From Synechococcus sp. CS-1328 (GTDB lineage Bacteria > Cyanobacteriota > Cyanobacteriia > PCC-6307 > Cyanobiaceae), in the NCBI RefSeq assembly GCF_025128095.1, contig NZ_JAHLYT010000072.1, positions 1 through 64,000 on the forward strand: a DNA stretch of 64,000 nucleotides, in the 5' to 3' direction. The number at the start of each line of letters is the position of its first letter. Within the stretch, counting starts at the first letter, position 1. A program made the translations under genes and the position numbers. The notes under the pieces were generated by a model. It searched no databases. It had not been told where the DNA came from and saw only the letters and a list, made by a program, of their open reading frames with translations. Positions 26,100 to 34,807 of the stretch are shown one piece after another.

Positions 26100-26465
26100 T
26101 CAACTCATCTCCGTCGTGATGGAAGGGTCGGCCTCTTCAGTCTCATTGTCGTAGATCTCGTCGCTCAGAAAGTCTTCGATCGGCGTGATGTCCAGCGCCG
26201 CCCGCACCACATCCTCCTTGGTGAGATCACCGACGATCCGGCGCAGCGGCGTTGGCAGCCGTTTCACCAGGGTGGGAATCGCCAGGATGTGATCCTGCTC
26301 GAGCGCCTCTGGGTGAAGCTCGATATCCACGACCTTGAGCTCCACTCGGCCGGCCAGCTCGGTTGTGCAGATCCGGCGAATCGTGGTGATCGCCTGGCTT
26401 GAGCGGAGCGACCCTCGCTTCACATACAGGGTCAGTTGCCAATGACGCGGCATGGTCTCCGTCAT
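26100..26465 (-). CDS. kaiB2: KaiB-family protein (KaiB2 type)
   Basis: 121 residues of thioredoxin-like KaiB: WQLTLYVKRGSLRSSQAI, VELKVVDIELHPEAL, and ILAIPTLVKRLPTPLRRIVGDL. The acidic C-terminal tail (SDEIYDNETEEADP) is an extension. Its ATG overlaps the kaiC stop by 4 bp. Order kaiC then kaiB, with no kaiA, matches kaiC2-kaiB2 operons found outside the core clock. Such pairs are linked to stress or timing roles rather than the classical oscillator. Confidence 0.88.
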   Translation of the reverse strand: MTETMPRHWQLTLYVKRGSLRSSQAITTIRRICTTELAGRVELKVVDIELHPEALEQDHILAIPTLVKRLPTPLRRIVGDLTKEDVVRAALDITPIEDFLSDEIYDNETEEADPSITTEMS

Positions 26466-28171
26466 GCCCTGTCCTCCCGCTTCTGCACCACAAACGCAGT
26501 GTCGGCTTCCAAGGCACTCTGGCGCTGCTGCTCATCCTGCAGTTCGGCTTCAAAATCAGCCGTCTCCGATTCGATTTCACTCTGCAGGGCGAGAATCTGG
26601 GCCTGTACGGCTGCCCTTCGGCTGGCGAGGGTTCGTCGTCGCCGCTCGATGTCGGCGGCACGGCTGGCGATGGATGCGGCGCGGCGTGCCTGCTCAGTCT
26701 GGCGACCGGAGCCTGTGATCACTCCCTGCGGCCCCACCTCCACATCGAGCAGCTCAGGGCCCTGATCGGTCAGCAGAAACTCTCGAACCTGATTGGAGTG
26801 GGCCATACCACGGCTTTTGATCACATAGAGCAGCCTGTTGCGCTCGCCATCATGCTCCACATTGCGCAGTTCCAGCCAGGTATCGGTGAGCGAGGAGACC
26901 CCGATGGCACTGGAGGTTTCCTTACCGGGTTGGATCAGGGTGGTGAACATGAAGGTGATCTGGCGGCTTTTGAGCAGGTCGATCTCCCGGGTCACCATCG
27001 CGGCCACCTCGTCGTTGGCGCCCACATGGGCGACGCTGGCCATGGCATCGATTACGGCCACAGTCGGCTGGTGATCCTCCAGTTGCTGCTCCAATCGACC
27101 GAGATGCTCTTCAAGGCCGAAGCTGGTGGGACGATGGCAGGAGATTCTGAGCAGACCAGCGGTGATCCATGGCTGCAGATCGATCCCGACGGAGTACATG
27201 TTACGGATCAGCTGGGCAGGGGATTCCTCAAACGACATCAACAGCGCCCGTTCGCCACGCCGGCAGGCGGCATCCAGGAAATAATTCGCCAGGGTGGTCT
27301 TGCCGGTGCCGGCACTGCCGCTGATCAGGACGGTGCTGCCGCGATAGATGCCTCCGCCCAGCATGTGATCAAGGCGTGCAACACCGCTAGAGACCAGCTC
27401 ATTGCTGGCCTTGTACTCCAGCCCCAGGGAGGTGATCGGCAGCACCAGAAAGCCCCGTTCCGTGATCAGGAATGGGTATTCGTTCGTGCCATGCTCCGAA
27501 CCTCGATATTTCATCACCCGCAGACGGCGGGTGGAGATCTGATTCTTGACGCGGTGATCCAGCACCACCACGCAATCGGAGACATACTCTTCCAATCCAA
27601 AGCGAGTCAGCGAGTCGCCCCGGCCCCGCTCGCCGGTGAGCACCGTGGTGAGCTGACGCTCCTTGAGCCAGCCGAACAATCGGTCGAGCTCACTGCGTAC
27701 GGTGAAATCATCACTGAACGCCCCCAGCAGCAGTTCGATCGTGTCAATCGCCACCCGCTGAGCGCCGATCCGCTCCACGGCCCGCTCCAGCCGCAGGAAG
27801 AGCCCGTCTAGATCGAAGCTGCCCGCTTGCACCATCTCCGAGGGCTGGATCAGGCAGGGTTCGATCAGGATCTGGCCGGCCTCGATCAGGGCAGGCAGGC
27901 CGAACCCCAGCGAGGCCATGTTCTCGAGGATGTTCTGGCGCGATTCTTCGAAGCTGAGCATCACGCCCGCCTCGCCGTGGTCGCGTGCACCCTTCACCAG
28001 AAACTCCATGGCGAAGAGGGTCTTGCCTGATCCGGCCCCTCCGGTCACCAGGGTGGGACGTCCCCGCGGCAGACCGCCCCGGGTGATGGCATCGAAACCG
28101 CCAATGCCGGTGGGGGCCTTGCGCAGCCGCGGTTCCGTCGCGTCGTCTGAGAGGGGGGAGGGGGAAATCAG
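26462..28171 (-). CDS. kaiC2: KaiC2-type dual RecA ATPase/autokinase, 5' end irregular
   Basis: Two RecA-like domains, each with Walker A (TGGAGSGKT and SGSAGTGKT) and the paired catalytic Glu (MLSFEES, LMSFEES). The phosphosite segment is GVSSLTDT, so Ser-Ser replaces the Ser-Thr of the clock KaiC, as in KaiC2. After about residue 480 the tail is a long Arg/Glu/Gln coiled coil, not the usual A-loop. The first GTG in frame (28048) falls inside Walker A; family homology (PTGIGGFDAITRGGLP) extends upstream to about 28130 with no ATG, GTG or TTG. A CTG at 28171 is in frame. Alternatively a GTG at 28196 is one base out of frame across a C5-T-C6 tract. See findings. Confidence 0.85.
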   Translation of the reverse strand: MISPSPLSDDATEPRLRKAPTGIGGFDAITRGGLPRGRPTLVTGGAGSGKTLFAMEFLVKGARDHGEAGVMLSFEESRQNILENMASLGFGLPALIEAGQILIEPCLIQPSEMVQAGSFDLDGLFLRLERAVERIGAQRVAIDTIELLLGAFSDDFTVRSELDRLFGWLKERQLTTVLTGERGRGDSLTRFGLEEYVSDCVVVLDHRVKNQISTRRLRVMKYRGSEHGTNEYPFLITERGFLVLPITSLGLEYKASNELVSSGVARLDHMLGGGIYRGSTVLISGSAGTGKTTLANYFLDAACRRGERALLMSFEESPAQLIRNMYSVGIDLQPWITAGLLRISCHRPTSFGLEEHLGRLEQQLEDHQPTVAVIDAMASVAHVGANDEVAAMVTREIDLLKSRQITFMFTTLIQPGKETSSAIGVSSLTDTWLELRNVEHDGERNRLLYVIKSRGMAHSNQVREFLLTDQGPELLDVEVGPQGVITGSGRQTEQARRAASIASRAADIERRRRTLASRRAAVQAQILALQSEIESETADFEAELQDEQQRQSALEADTAFVVQKREDRA

Positions 28172-28291
28172 AAGAGGTCGCTGAAAGTCCCTGCACCTTA
28201 TGGCTGCTTCCGGGCGGCTGATTCCGTGCGGCCATGGACAGGTGTTGGGCTCGATCCTGCCCGAGGCTGGAGTTCAGCCGCGGTTTCCGCC

Positions 28292-29677
28292 ATGCCCCGC
28301 TCCTCGATCCGGGCGGCTCAGCCGCCTCTGCGCTTCCTGCCGCCCCGTCAGAGCCCCCGTTTGCGGCGCTTCCTGGGGCTGCTGCTGCCGCTGTTGCTGC
28401 GCAGTCGCGGTCTGCAGCGTTGTCGCATCGAGGGTGTTGAGGCGCTGGCCCGCCGGATCGAGGCCCAGCAGAACGGTCGCTGCCGATTGTTGATCGGCTT
28501 CCGGCATCCCAGCACCACCGATCCGCTGGTGATGGCCCAGCTGCTGTGGCAGGCGGTTCCGGCAGCCGCCCGGCGACTGGGGTTGACTCTGCAGTCCCCC
28601 GTGCACAGCCAGTTCCTCTACGACCGCGGCATACCGCTCTGGGCCGGTGCCGGGGTGGGCTGGCTGTTGTCTCTCCTGGGGGGGATCCCGATCCGGCGGG
28701 GGCGGGTTGATCGCCCTGCCCTGGCGGCGGCCCGGGCGGTGCTGCTGGATGGGCCTCACCCCTTGGCGGTTGCCCCTGAAGGCGCCAACAACAATCTCTC
28801 CGGCCAGATGGCGCCGCTGGAATCGGGCCTGGCCCAGCTGGCCTTCTGGTGCGCCGGAGATCTGGCGGCCCGGCAGCGCTGCGAAGCGGTGGAGATCGTG
28901 CCGGTGGCCATTCGCTACCACTGGATCGAGCCCCACTGGGAGGCCCTCGACCGGCGCCTGGCCCGGCTGATGCAGCATCTCGGGCTGGAGCTGGATGGGG
29001 CCGGCATCGGCGATGCGGAGGTCCGTTATGCCCGCCTGCAGAGATTGGGGGAACGGCTGCTGGCGGTGCTCGAGGGCCTTTATGCCCGCCGCCATGACCT
29101 GCCCGATGTCCTGCCGGCATCGTCGCCAGCGGCGGAGGCCGCCCTCAGCCCCTCGGCCCAGCTGGCCGCGAGGATCGATGCTCTGCGCCAGCGGGCCCTG
29201 GCGGTGGCGGAGTCGCTGTTCGGCCTGCCGCCCAGGGGTACGTTGCAGGAGCGGTGTCGCCGGATTGAGCAGGCCGGCTGGGAGCGGATCTACCGCGAGG
29301 ATCTCGCCGCTCTCCTGCCGGTGGAGCGCAGCCTGGCGGACTGGGAAGCCCGTGAAGCGGACTTGCGCATGGGTCACATGCGCCTGGTGGAGTACTTCGC
29401 CAGTGTCAGCGGCGCCTACGTGGCGGAACGACCCAGCTTCGATCGCTTTGCCGAGGTCATCACGATCCTCGAAGACGCGATCGCCTGGATCGAAGAGCGG
29501 CCCCTGCCGCGCCGGCCCTCCTTCGGACCCCGGACTGTGACCGTCACGGTGGGAGACGCTCTGCCCCTGGACGGGCGACTGGAGGGCTATCACCGCGACC
29601 GGCGCCAGGCCGTGCAGGAACTCACGGCTGCTGTGCAGGATTCCCTGGAGAGTCTGCTCAGCAGGTCAGGGTCTTGA
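28292..29677 (+). CDS. PlsC-type acyltransferase
   Basis: About 461 residues. The acyltransferase domain has block I FRHPSTTDP (HxxxxD) near residue 75, and the VAPEGANNN segment near 158 that corresponds to block III (FPEG). It should acylate lysophosphatidate or a related glycerolipid. The C-terminal 200 residues are helical and Arg/Glu-rich with no domain known to me. The ATG giving MPRSSIRAAQPP was preferred over an ATG 22 codons upstream. Divergent from kaiC2. Confidence 0.85.
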   Translation: MPRSSIRAAQPPLRFLPPRQSPRLRRFLGLLLPLLLRSRGLQRCRIEGVEALARRIEAQQNGRCRLLIGFRHPSTTDPLVMAQLLWQAVPAAARRLGLTLQSPVHSQFLYDRGIPLWAGAGVGWLLSLLGGIPIRRGRVDRPALAAARAVLLDGPHPLAVAPEGANNNLSGQMAPLESGLAQLAFWCAGDLAARQRCEAVEIVPVAIRYHWIEPHWEALDRRLARLMQHLGLELDGAGIGDAEVRYARLQRLGERLLAVLEGLYARRHDLPDVLPASSPAAEAALSPSAQLAARIDALRQRALAVAESLFGLPPRGTLQERCRRIEQAGWERIYREDLAALLPVERSLADWEAREADLRMGHMRLVEYFASVSGAYVAERPSFDRFAEVITILEDAIAWIEERPLPRRPSFGPRTVTVTVGDALPLDGRLEGYHRDRRQAVQELTAAVQDSLESLLSRSGS

Positions 29678-29738
29678 GAACGACAGGGTGTAGAGATCCG
29701 GTGTTGAGATCCACCGTCATTCCCCCGTCATTGCGCTG

Positions 29739-30572
29739 TCATTCCGCGGCGGTGTCGTCATCCCCATCCGCATCTGGTGGCCAGGCCAGGTTCACCACCA
29801 CGGGGGCATGGTCGCTGGGTTGCACGTTCCCCCGCAGCTGTTTGTGGATCACGCAACCGGTGGCTTGGGCCTGCAGCTCGTCGTCGAGATAGATGTGGTC
29901 GATGCGCCAGCCCCGGTCCCGCTCCCAGCCACCGCTGCGGTAGTCCCACCAGCTCCAGTGGCCGGCCTCGGGCTCGAACAGCCGGAAGGCATCCACCAAC
30001 CGCTCGGCAAGCAGCTGGCGCAGGGCCTGGCGTTCCGGCTCGCTGGCCATGATGCCGCCGCTGAGGCGAGCCGGATCGTGCAGATCGCGGTCCTCCAGTC
30101 CGATGTTGAAGTCGCCCACGACACAGAGGGGTTCACCCTGCTCCGTCAGCACATCCAGATACCGCTGCAGGCAGGCGAGCCAGGCGAGCTTGTAGGGGTA
30201 CTTCTCTGACTTGAGCGCGGAGCCGTTGGGAACGTAGAGGTTGAGGACCCGCACGCCATCGATCCAGGCGCTGATCACCCGCTTCTGTTCACTCAGGCCC
30301 TGGGCTTCGGGATCCTCGGGGAGCAGGGCGGTGAAGCCCACCTGAACGTCCTCGATCGGCAAGGTGCTGAGGATGGCGACGCCGTTGTACGCCTTCTGGC
30401 CACTGATCGCCACCGCATAGCCGAGTGCCTCGAAGGCCGCCAGCGGAAACAGGTCATCGGCCACCTTGGTTTCCTGCAGGCACAGCACGTCAGGCCGTTC
30501 CTGCTCCAGCCAGGCCAGCACCTGCTCCAGGCGGGTGCGCACTGAATTCACGTTCCAGGTGGCGATGCGCAT
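29739..30572 (-). CDS. xth: Exodeoxyribonuclease III
   Basis: 277 residues of the EEP/AP-endonuclease family: MRIATWNVNSVRTRL, VLCLQETKV (metal Glu), LYVPNG, GDFNI (Asp/Asn pair), WWDYRSGGW, WRIDHIYL and the catalytic SDHAPVV. It cuts abasic sites and trims 3' ends in base-excision repair. Full length for the family. It diverges from the next gene across about 76 bp. Confidence 0.94.
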   Translation of the reverse strand: MRIATWNVNSVRTRLEQVLAWLEQERPDVLCLQETKVADDLFPLAAFEALGYAVAISGQKAYNGVAILSTLPIEDVQVGFTALLPEDPEAQGLSEQKRVISAWIDGVRVLNLYVPNGSALKSEKYPYKLAWLACLQRYLDVLTEQGEPLCVVGDFNIGLEDRDLHDPARLSGGIMASEPERQALRQLLAERLVDAFRLFEPEAGHWSWWDYRSGGWERDRGWRIDHIYLDDELQAQATGCVIHKQLRGNVQPSDHAPVVVNLAWPPDADGDDDTAAE

Positions 30573-30648
30573 CGAGAACCGGCAGCGAAGACCTCCGGAC
30601 CACTAGCAGATCGCCATTAGCATCGTTGGCCTGGAATGGAGCGTGGCC

Positions 30649-31050
30649 ATGGTCAACCAGCAGATTCCGCGACGGATCGCGCACCCGATGACCGCACCGG
30701 CCAGGTTGGGACTGCCTGAGTGCCGTGGCGGCTTGGCTCTGCTGACCCTGCTGCTCACATTGGCGCCCTCCATCGAGGCCCAGGCCCAGTCGCAGCAGCA
30801 GAGCTGGAACCAGCCCTACGGCATGAGCAAGCAGGAGAAGGATCTGCTCGATTACGGCCCGGGCAGTGGCCGGGGCGACTCGATCCTCGACACCACGAAC
30901 CCCCTGGATCTGATGAACAAGATCCGCAAAGGCACCGCCATGGATGACGCCACACCGCCCGGCGACGCGGTGGATCAGGCCCTCAAGGACTTTGACGTGC
31001 AGCAGCGTCCGGCGGCTTCGGGGCCGAGCCAGACGGTGACAAGCCCCTGA
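30649..31050 (+). CDS. Small secreted protein, unknown
   Basis: About 133 residues. A hydrophobic segment (GLALLTLLLTLAPSIEAQAQ) is a signal peptide with a basic n-region. The mature part is polar (QPYGMSKQEKDLLDYGPGSG, LDTTNPLDLMNKIRKGTA). It resembles short periplasmic hypotheticals of Synechococcus. Its 3' end overlaps the convergent TPR gene by 68 bp. Confidence 0.65.
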   Translation: MVNQQIPRRIAHPMTAPARLGLPECRGGLALLTLLLTLAPSIEAQAQSQQQSWNQPYGMSKQEKDLLDYGPGSGRGDSILDTTNPLDLMNKIRKGTAMDDATPPGDAVDQALKDFDVQQRPAASGPSQTVTSP

Positions 31051-31816
31051 GGGGCGCCAGGCCCCAGGCGGCGGCAACCTTGTCAAGGCGCCGGTCCACG
31101 GTCTCCGGCTGCAGCTGCCGGGCCTGGGCGAGCAGCTCCTGGGCCCCCTTGGTGTCTCCCTTTTCCTGCAGCAGCAGAGCCTGAGCCAGCATGGGCCGGA
31201 CATCCCTGGGGAAGGCGGCCCCGAGCCGCAGATAGATGGCCCTGGCCTGGCCTGGCTGGCCACGTTTCTGGAGCAGATCGGCCAGCAGCAGCCCCACACC
31301 CATCGCCTCGGGCCGCACCTGGGGCTTGCTCAGGCGCTCGAGGGTGGCCTGCAGCTGGGCCTGGGCCTGATCGCCGCGGCCCTGCTCAAGCTGCAACAGG
31401 GTCATCAGCTGCAGAGCTTCGATCCGATCGGGCTTGAGATTCAGCAACTGGCGCACCTCCCGCTCGGCGCCGGGCAGGTCGTTCTGGTTGCGGCGCAGCT
31501 CGGCCAGAAGGAGCCTCAGGCTCCAGCGTTCCGGCTGGCGATCGGCCATGGGTTCCAGCAGGGCGATCGCCTCGGGCCGGCGATCCAGGGCGACCAGCAG
31601 CTCCAGCAGCCGCTGCTGCTCCGCTTCGCTGGACTGCCCCTTGGCATGGCGGCTCTCCAGGGTGGTGAGTTGCTGCAGCAAGGCATCGCGGGGCTGCGCA
31701 TTGCCCTGGCGGCTGGCCTGCCACGTGCCCAGGCTCCAGCCACCGGCCACGGCCAGCACGGCCAGCAGCAGCACCAGCAGGCCTCTTGGGCGCAGAACCT
31801 GGCTGCGGCTGGACAT
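30983..31816 (-). CDS. Membrane-anchored TPR protein
   Basis: About 277 residues. One N-terminal helix (GLLVLLLAVLAVAGGWSLGTW) anchors a helical repeat region with TPR-like units (LLELLVALDRRPEAIALLEP, LQLMTLLQLEQGRGDQAQAQ, RAIYLRLGAAFPRDVRPMLA). Such proteins act as scaffolds. The start MSSRSQVLRPRG fits the anchor; an upstream in-frame start would add 30 low-quality residues. The tail overlaps the convergent gene. Confidence 0.78.
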   Translation of the reverse strand: MSSRSQVLRPRGLLVLLLAVLAVAGGWSLGTWQASRQGNAQPRDALLQQLTTLESRHAKGQSSEAEQQRLLELLVALDRRPEAIALLEPMADRQPERWSLRLLLAELRRNQNDLPGAEREVRQLLNLKPDRIEALQLMTLLQLEQGRGDQAQAQLQATLERLSKPQVRPEAMGVGLLLADLLQKRGQPGQARAIYLRLGAAFPRDVRPMLAQALLLQEKGDTKGAQELLAQARQLQPETVDRRLDKVAAAWGLAPLRGLSPSGSAPKPPDAAARQSP

Positions 31817-31969
31817 CGTGGCGTTGGTGGCAGCGGCTCCGAGTCTGCCCTGGCTCCGCACGGACTGGCTCTGGACCGGGTGGGCCTGGACGGTCGATCT
31901 CCCCACATCCGCTGGCTACATTGGGCTGCACCGGGTGGCCTTCATGGGCCGGCCCCCACCCGAACCCTG

Positions 31970-32800
31970 ATGCGCCAACACCCCATTTCCCCGGTCACCG
32001 AGCCGTTGCAGTACCGGGCCATCGGTGTGGTGCGGGGCGTCTATCAACCGGAAGATCCAGAGCAGCTCACCCGTGGCCGGCTGCTCACCGACGACGGTGG
32101 CGAACTGGAGGCCGTGGTGCTGGGGCGGCTGCTGACGCTGATGCGGCGCCATCTCGATCTGGCCGAACCCCATCTCTGGGTGGTTTACCCCCGCACCCGT
32201 GATGAAGGCACCCTGCACCTTCAGCTGGTGGGGGTGTGGGAGCCGAGCACCCTCGACAGCGAAGCCCAGACCGCTGACGAGCCTCCTTCCGACAGCCTGC
32301 CGGAGGGGGATGACTACTTCTCGATCCGCGGTGAACTGATCTTCACCAAGCCCGAATCCAACGATCTCGTGATCAAGGTGCGGGTGCTGCCCAAGCCCGA
32401 CGGCAGCCGCCCCACTCCGTTCAAGGTCCAGCTCAAGGGCGATGTGCCCCTGCAGCATCTGCGCCACTTCTTGGCCCTGGAGGGGCGCCGGCGTGGCCAG
32501 GAGCTGCATGTGGAGCAGATCGAGGTGATCGGTCCGGTGAGCCAACGCGGCAACCGCGGCGGCAAGGGTCGCCGTGGCGCTGGCGCTGGCGCCGGTGGTG
32601 GCGGCGGTGAGCCAGGCCGCATGCAGGCTGGCGGCAAGGAACCAGTCCGCAACGAGGCTGGCCGCAAGGAACCAGTCCGTAACGAGGCAGCCCGTAACGA
32701 GCCAGGTCGCGGCGGCCCAATGCTCCCCGTCGTACCAACGCCTGGAGAGAGCAGCTCCGGCAGCCTGCACCGCGGCGCCATCAGCCGTCCCAGCCGCTGA
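31970..32800 (+). CDS. Conserved cyanobacterial protein with basic repeat tail, unknown
   Basis: 276 residues. The first about 190 form a compact, beta-rich region (YRAIGVVRGVYQPEDPEQ, LHLQLVGVWEP, FSIRGELIFTKPESNDLVIK, PTPFKVQLKGDVPLQHLR). A Gly/Arg-rich linker follows. The tail repeats KEPVRNEAGR then KEPVRNEAAR and ARNEPGR, encoded by tandem DNA repeats around 32630-32700. The core looks like the common picocyanobacterial hypothetical that may bind nucleic acid given the basic tail, which is inference. Confidence 0.7.
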   Translation: MRQHPISPVTEPLQYRAIGVVRGVYQPEDPEQLTRGRLLTDDGGELEAVVLGRLLTLMRRHLDLAEPHLWVVYPRTRDEGTLHLQLVGVWEPSTLDSEAQTADEPPSDSLPEGDDYFSIRGELIFTKPESNDLVIKVRVLPKPDGSRPTPFKVQLKGDVPLQHLRHFLALEGRRRGQELHVEQIEVIGPVSQRGNRGGKGRRGAGAGAGGGGGEPGRMQAGGKEPVRNEAGRKEPVRNEAARNEPGRGGPMLPVVPTPGESSSGSLHRGAISRPSR

Positions 32801-32805
32801 CGACC

Positions 32806-33450
32806 ATGACCCAGCCGCTCGTGGCCGGATTGGCGGTGCTGCTGGTCAGCGTGCTGGCTCTGGTCGGCCCTGCGCTGGGTGTCTCGCCCTGGTGGATCAC
32901 CCTGCTGGCGGCCCTGGGACTGGGCAGTCTCAGCTTCGATGCGGCCCGCTTCGGCGGCCGCGGCGGCCACCTGCTGGCTGAAGCCCTTCCGGGCGGTCAG
33001 GGGCGGCTGCGGCGCATCGCCGTCCATGAAGCGGGCCACCTGCTGGTGGCGGAAGCCGAGGACCTGCCGGTCAAACGGGTCCTTGTGGGCAGCCTGGCCT
33101 GCCTGCAGTCAGGGCTGCAGAGCGCCGGCTGTACCGAGTTCGATCCCCCGGAGCACGCCAAACTGCCGGCAGAGGAGCTGCGGCGCTGGAGCCGGGTGCT
33201 TCAGGCCGGCATGGCTGCCGAGGCCCTGCTCTATGGCGAGGAGCGTGGCGGCGCCGATGACCGGGCCCTGCTCGGACGCCTCTGGGGTATCTCCGGCTTC
33301 GATGTGGCCACGGCCCAGCTGGAACTGCGACGGGCCCGCCGTGAGGTGGATCAGGTGCTGCGTCAGCAGCGCAGCGCCCTGGAGGCCACTGCTGAGCGCC
33401 TGCTGGAAGCGGCGCCACGCCTGGGTCGCACCGCTTCCGCCCCGACCTGA
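32806..33450 (+). CDS. M41-like membrane metalloprotease lacking the AAA domain
   Basis: 214 residues. Two N-terminal helices (VAGLAVLLVSVLALVG and SPWWITLLAALGLG) precede a peptidase M41-like domain with the zinc motif HEAGH near 73 and the later GGADDRALLGRLW, which resembles the FtsH segment holding the third ligand. FtsH has an AAA ATPase between these parts; it is absent here. Its TGA overlaps the larC ATG, so the two are translationally coupled. It may be an ATP-independent relative or process a partner; no substrate can be inferred. Confidence 0.8.
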   Translation: MTQPLVAGLAVLLVSVLALVGPALGVSPWWITLLAALGLGSLSFDAARFGGRGGHLLAEALPGGQGRLRRIAVHEAGHLLVAEAEDLPVKRVLVGSLACLQSGLQSAGCTEFDPPEHAKLPAEELRRWSRVLQAGMAAEALLYGEERGGADDRALLGRLWGISGFDVATAQLELRRARREVDQVLRQQRSALEATAERLLEAAPRLGRTASAPT

Positions 33451-34757
33451 TGGCCCTGGCACTGCTGGATTGCCCCACCGGCCTGGCGGGCAACATGCTG
33501 CTGGCTGCGCTGCTGGATCTGGGCCTGCCGGAGGCCGCCATCCATACACCCCTGGCGCAGCTCGGCCTGGCGGATCACTATCAGTTACGGATTGAGCAGC
33601 GGCGCAGTGGTGGCCTGCGGGGTCTGCATCTGGAAGTGGAGACCCTTGAGGCCCAGCCCCCGCATCGCCATTGGGGCGCCCTGTGCCAACAACTGAGCAG
33701 CAGCCCACTCGATCCGGCCCTGCGGCAGCGGGTGCTGACGGTGTTCACCCTGCTGGCGGAGGCGGAGGCGACGGTTCACGGCCATGCCCCCGAGCAGGTG
33801 CATTTCCATGAGGTGGGTGCCCTCGATGCCCTGGTGGATGTGGTGGGCGTCTGCGCCGGGCTGCTTCATTTCGGTGTGACGACGCTGCGGTGCACGGTGC
33901 CGCCGGCGGGCCATGGCACAGTCCAGACGGCCCATGGTGTGCTGCCGCTTCCGGCACCGGCCGTGCTGGAGATCGCCCGGCGCTGTGGTTGTCCGCTCGG
34001 CTCCAGTGAGGGTTTTCCGGCCGGGGAACTCACCACCCCCACGGGCCTGGCTCTGGCGGCCTGCTGGAGCAATGGTTTCGGTCCGGCGCCGAGTCATGTG
34101 CCCCTGCAGATCGGAGTGGGGCTGGGCAGCCGCAGCCTGGACCGCCCCAACCTGTTGCGCCTCTGCCTGGCCCGTGCGGTGGAAGTGCCCGCCGGCGATC
34201 CATCACTGGAGCTTGAGGCGCCTGGACCTCAGCCCCGCCTGGAGACGATCGTTCAGCAGCAGGCCCAGATCGACGATGCCACCGCCGAAGATCTGGCGTT
34301 CCTGGCCGAGGAGCTGCGCCAGGCCGGTGCCCTTGAGGTGTTCAGCCAGCCGATCGGCATGAAGAAGGGGCGGCAGGGCAGCCTGATCACCGCGTTGGTC
34401 AGCGAGGGCCAGCGGGCCGCCCTGCGGCAGGTGTGGTGGCGGCACAGCACCAGCCTTGGGCTGCGGGAACAGGCGCAGCAACGCTGGGTGCTGCCCCGTG
34501 GCATTGAGCAGCTCGCCACGCCCCTGGGTCCGGTGCGGTTCAAGCGTCACCTGCGGCCCGAAGGCCGTGAACAGCACAAGGCTGAACACGACGACCTGGC
34601 CGCCCTGGCTCGACAGCATGGCCTGCCCTTGGCTGTTGTGCGTGCGCTTGCGGAACGTTGCCTGGAGCTGTGCGATGGGAAGGGTGAATTGCCGGAGTTC
34701 TGCGGCGATAGTCTCGGCACCTTCGGAGCAGCCCCCGAACCGGACGCGAAACGCTGA
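33450..34757 (+). CDS. larC: LarC, nickel-pincer cofactor nickel insertase
   Basis: 435 residues of the LarC/DUF111 family. Marks are DCPTGLAGNMLLAALLDLGL at the start, VHFHEVGALDALVDVVG near 116, STEGF-like SSEGFPAGELTTPTGLAL near 188, and the C-terminal cyclometallase half with MKKGRQGSLITAL. LarC is a CTP-dependent enzyme that inserts nickel into the pyridinium pincer cofactor of lactate racemase-type enzymes. In Lactobacillus the gene needs a frameshift; here it is one continuous frame. larA, larB and larE are not in the window, so the client enzyme is elsewhere or the partner set differs. Confidence 0.92.
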   Translation: MALALLDCPTGLAGNMLLAALLDLGLPEAAIHTPLAQLGLADHYQLRIEQRRSGGLRGLHLEVETLEAQPPHRHWGALCQQLSSSPLDPALRQRVLTVFTLLAEAEATVHGHAPEQVHFHEVGALDALVDVVGVCAGLLHFGVTTLRCTVPPAGHGTVQTAHGVLPLPAPAVLEIARRCGCPLGSSEGFPAGELTTPTGLALAACWSNGFGPAPSHVPLQIGVGLGSRSLDRPNLLRLCLARAVEVPAGDPSLELEAPGPQPRLETIVQQQAQIDDATAEDLAFLAEELRQAGALEVFSQPIGMKKGRQGSLITALVSEGQRAALRQVWWRHSTSLGLREQAQQRWVLPRGIEQLATPLGPVRFKRHLRPEGREQHKAEHDDLAALARQHGLPLAVVRALAERCLELCDGKGELPEFCGDSLGTFGAAPEPDAKR

Positions 34758-34807
34758 GTCCCACGGCGCGGCGGCGCCCGTTTCCTTGCTCCCCTTCCCC
34801 CCTCGCC

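Noticed and set aside
27744-29120. Long minus-strand frame over kaiC2 start and the PlsC gene
   Set aside because: It is antisense to a clear acyltransferase and out of frame with KaiC; only its short part near 28196-28150 matters, as a possible frameshifted kaiC2 start.
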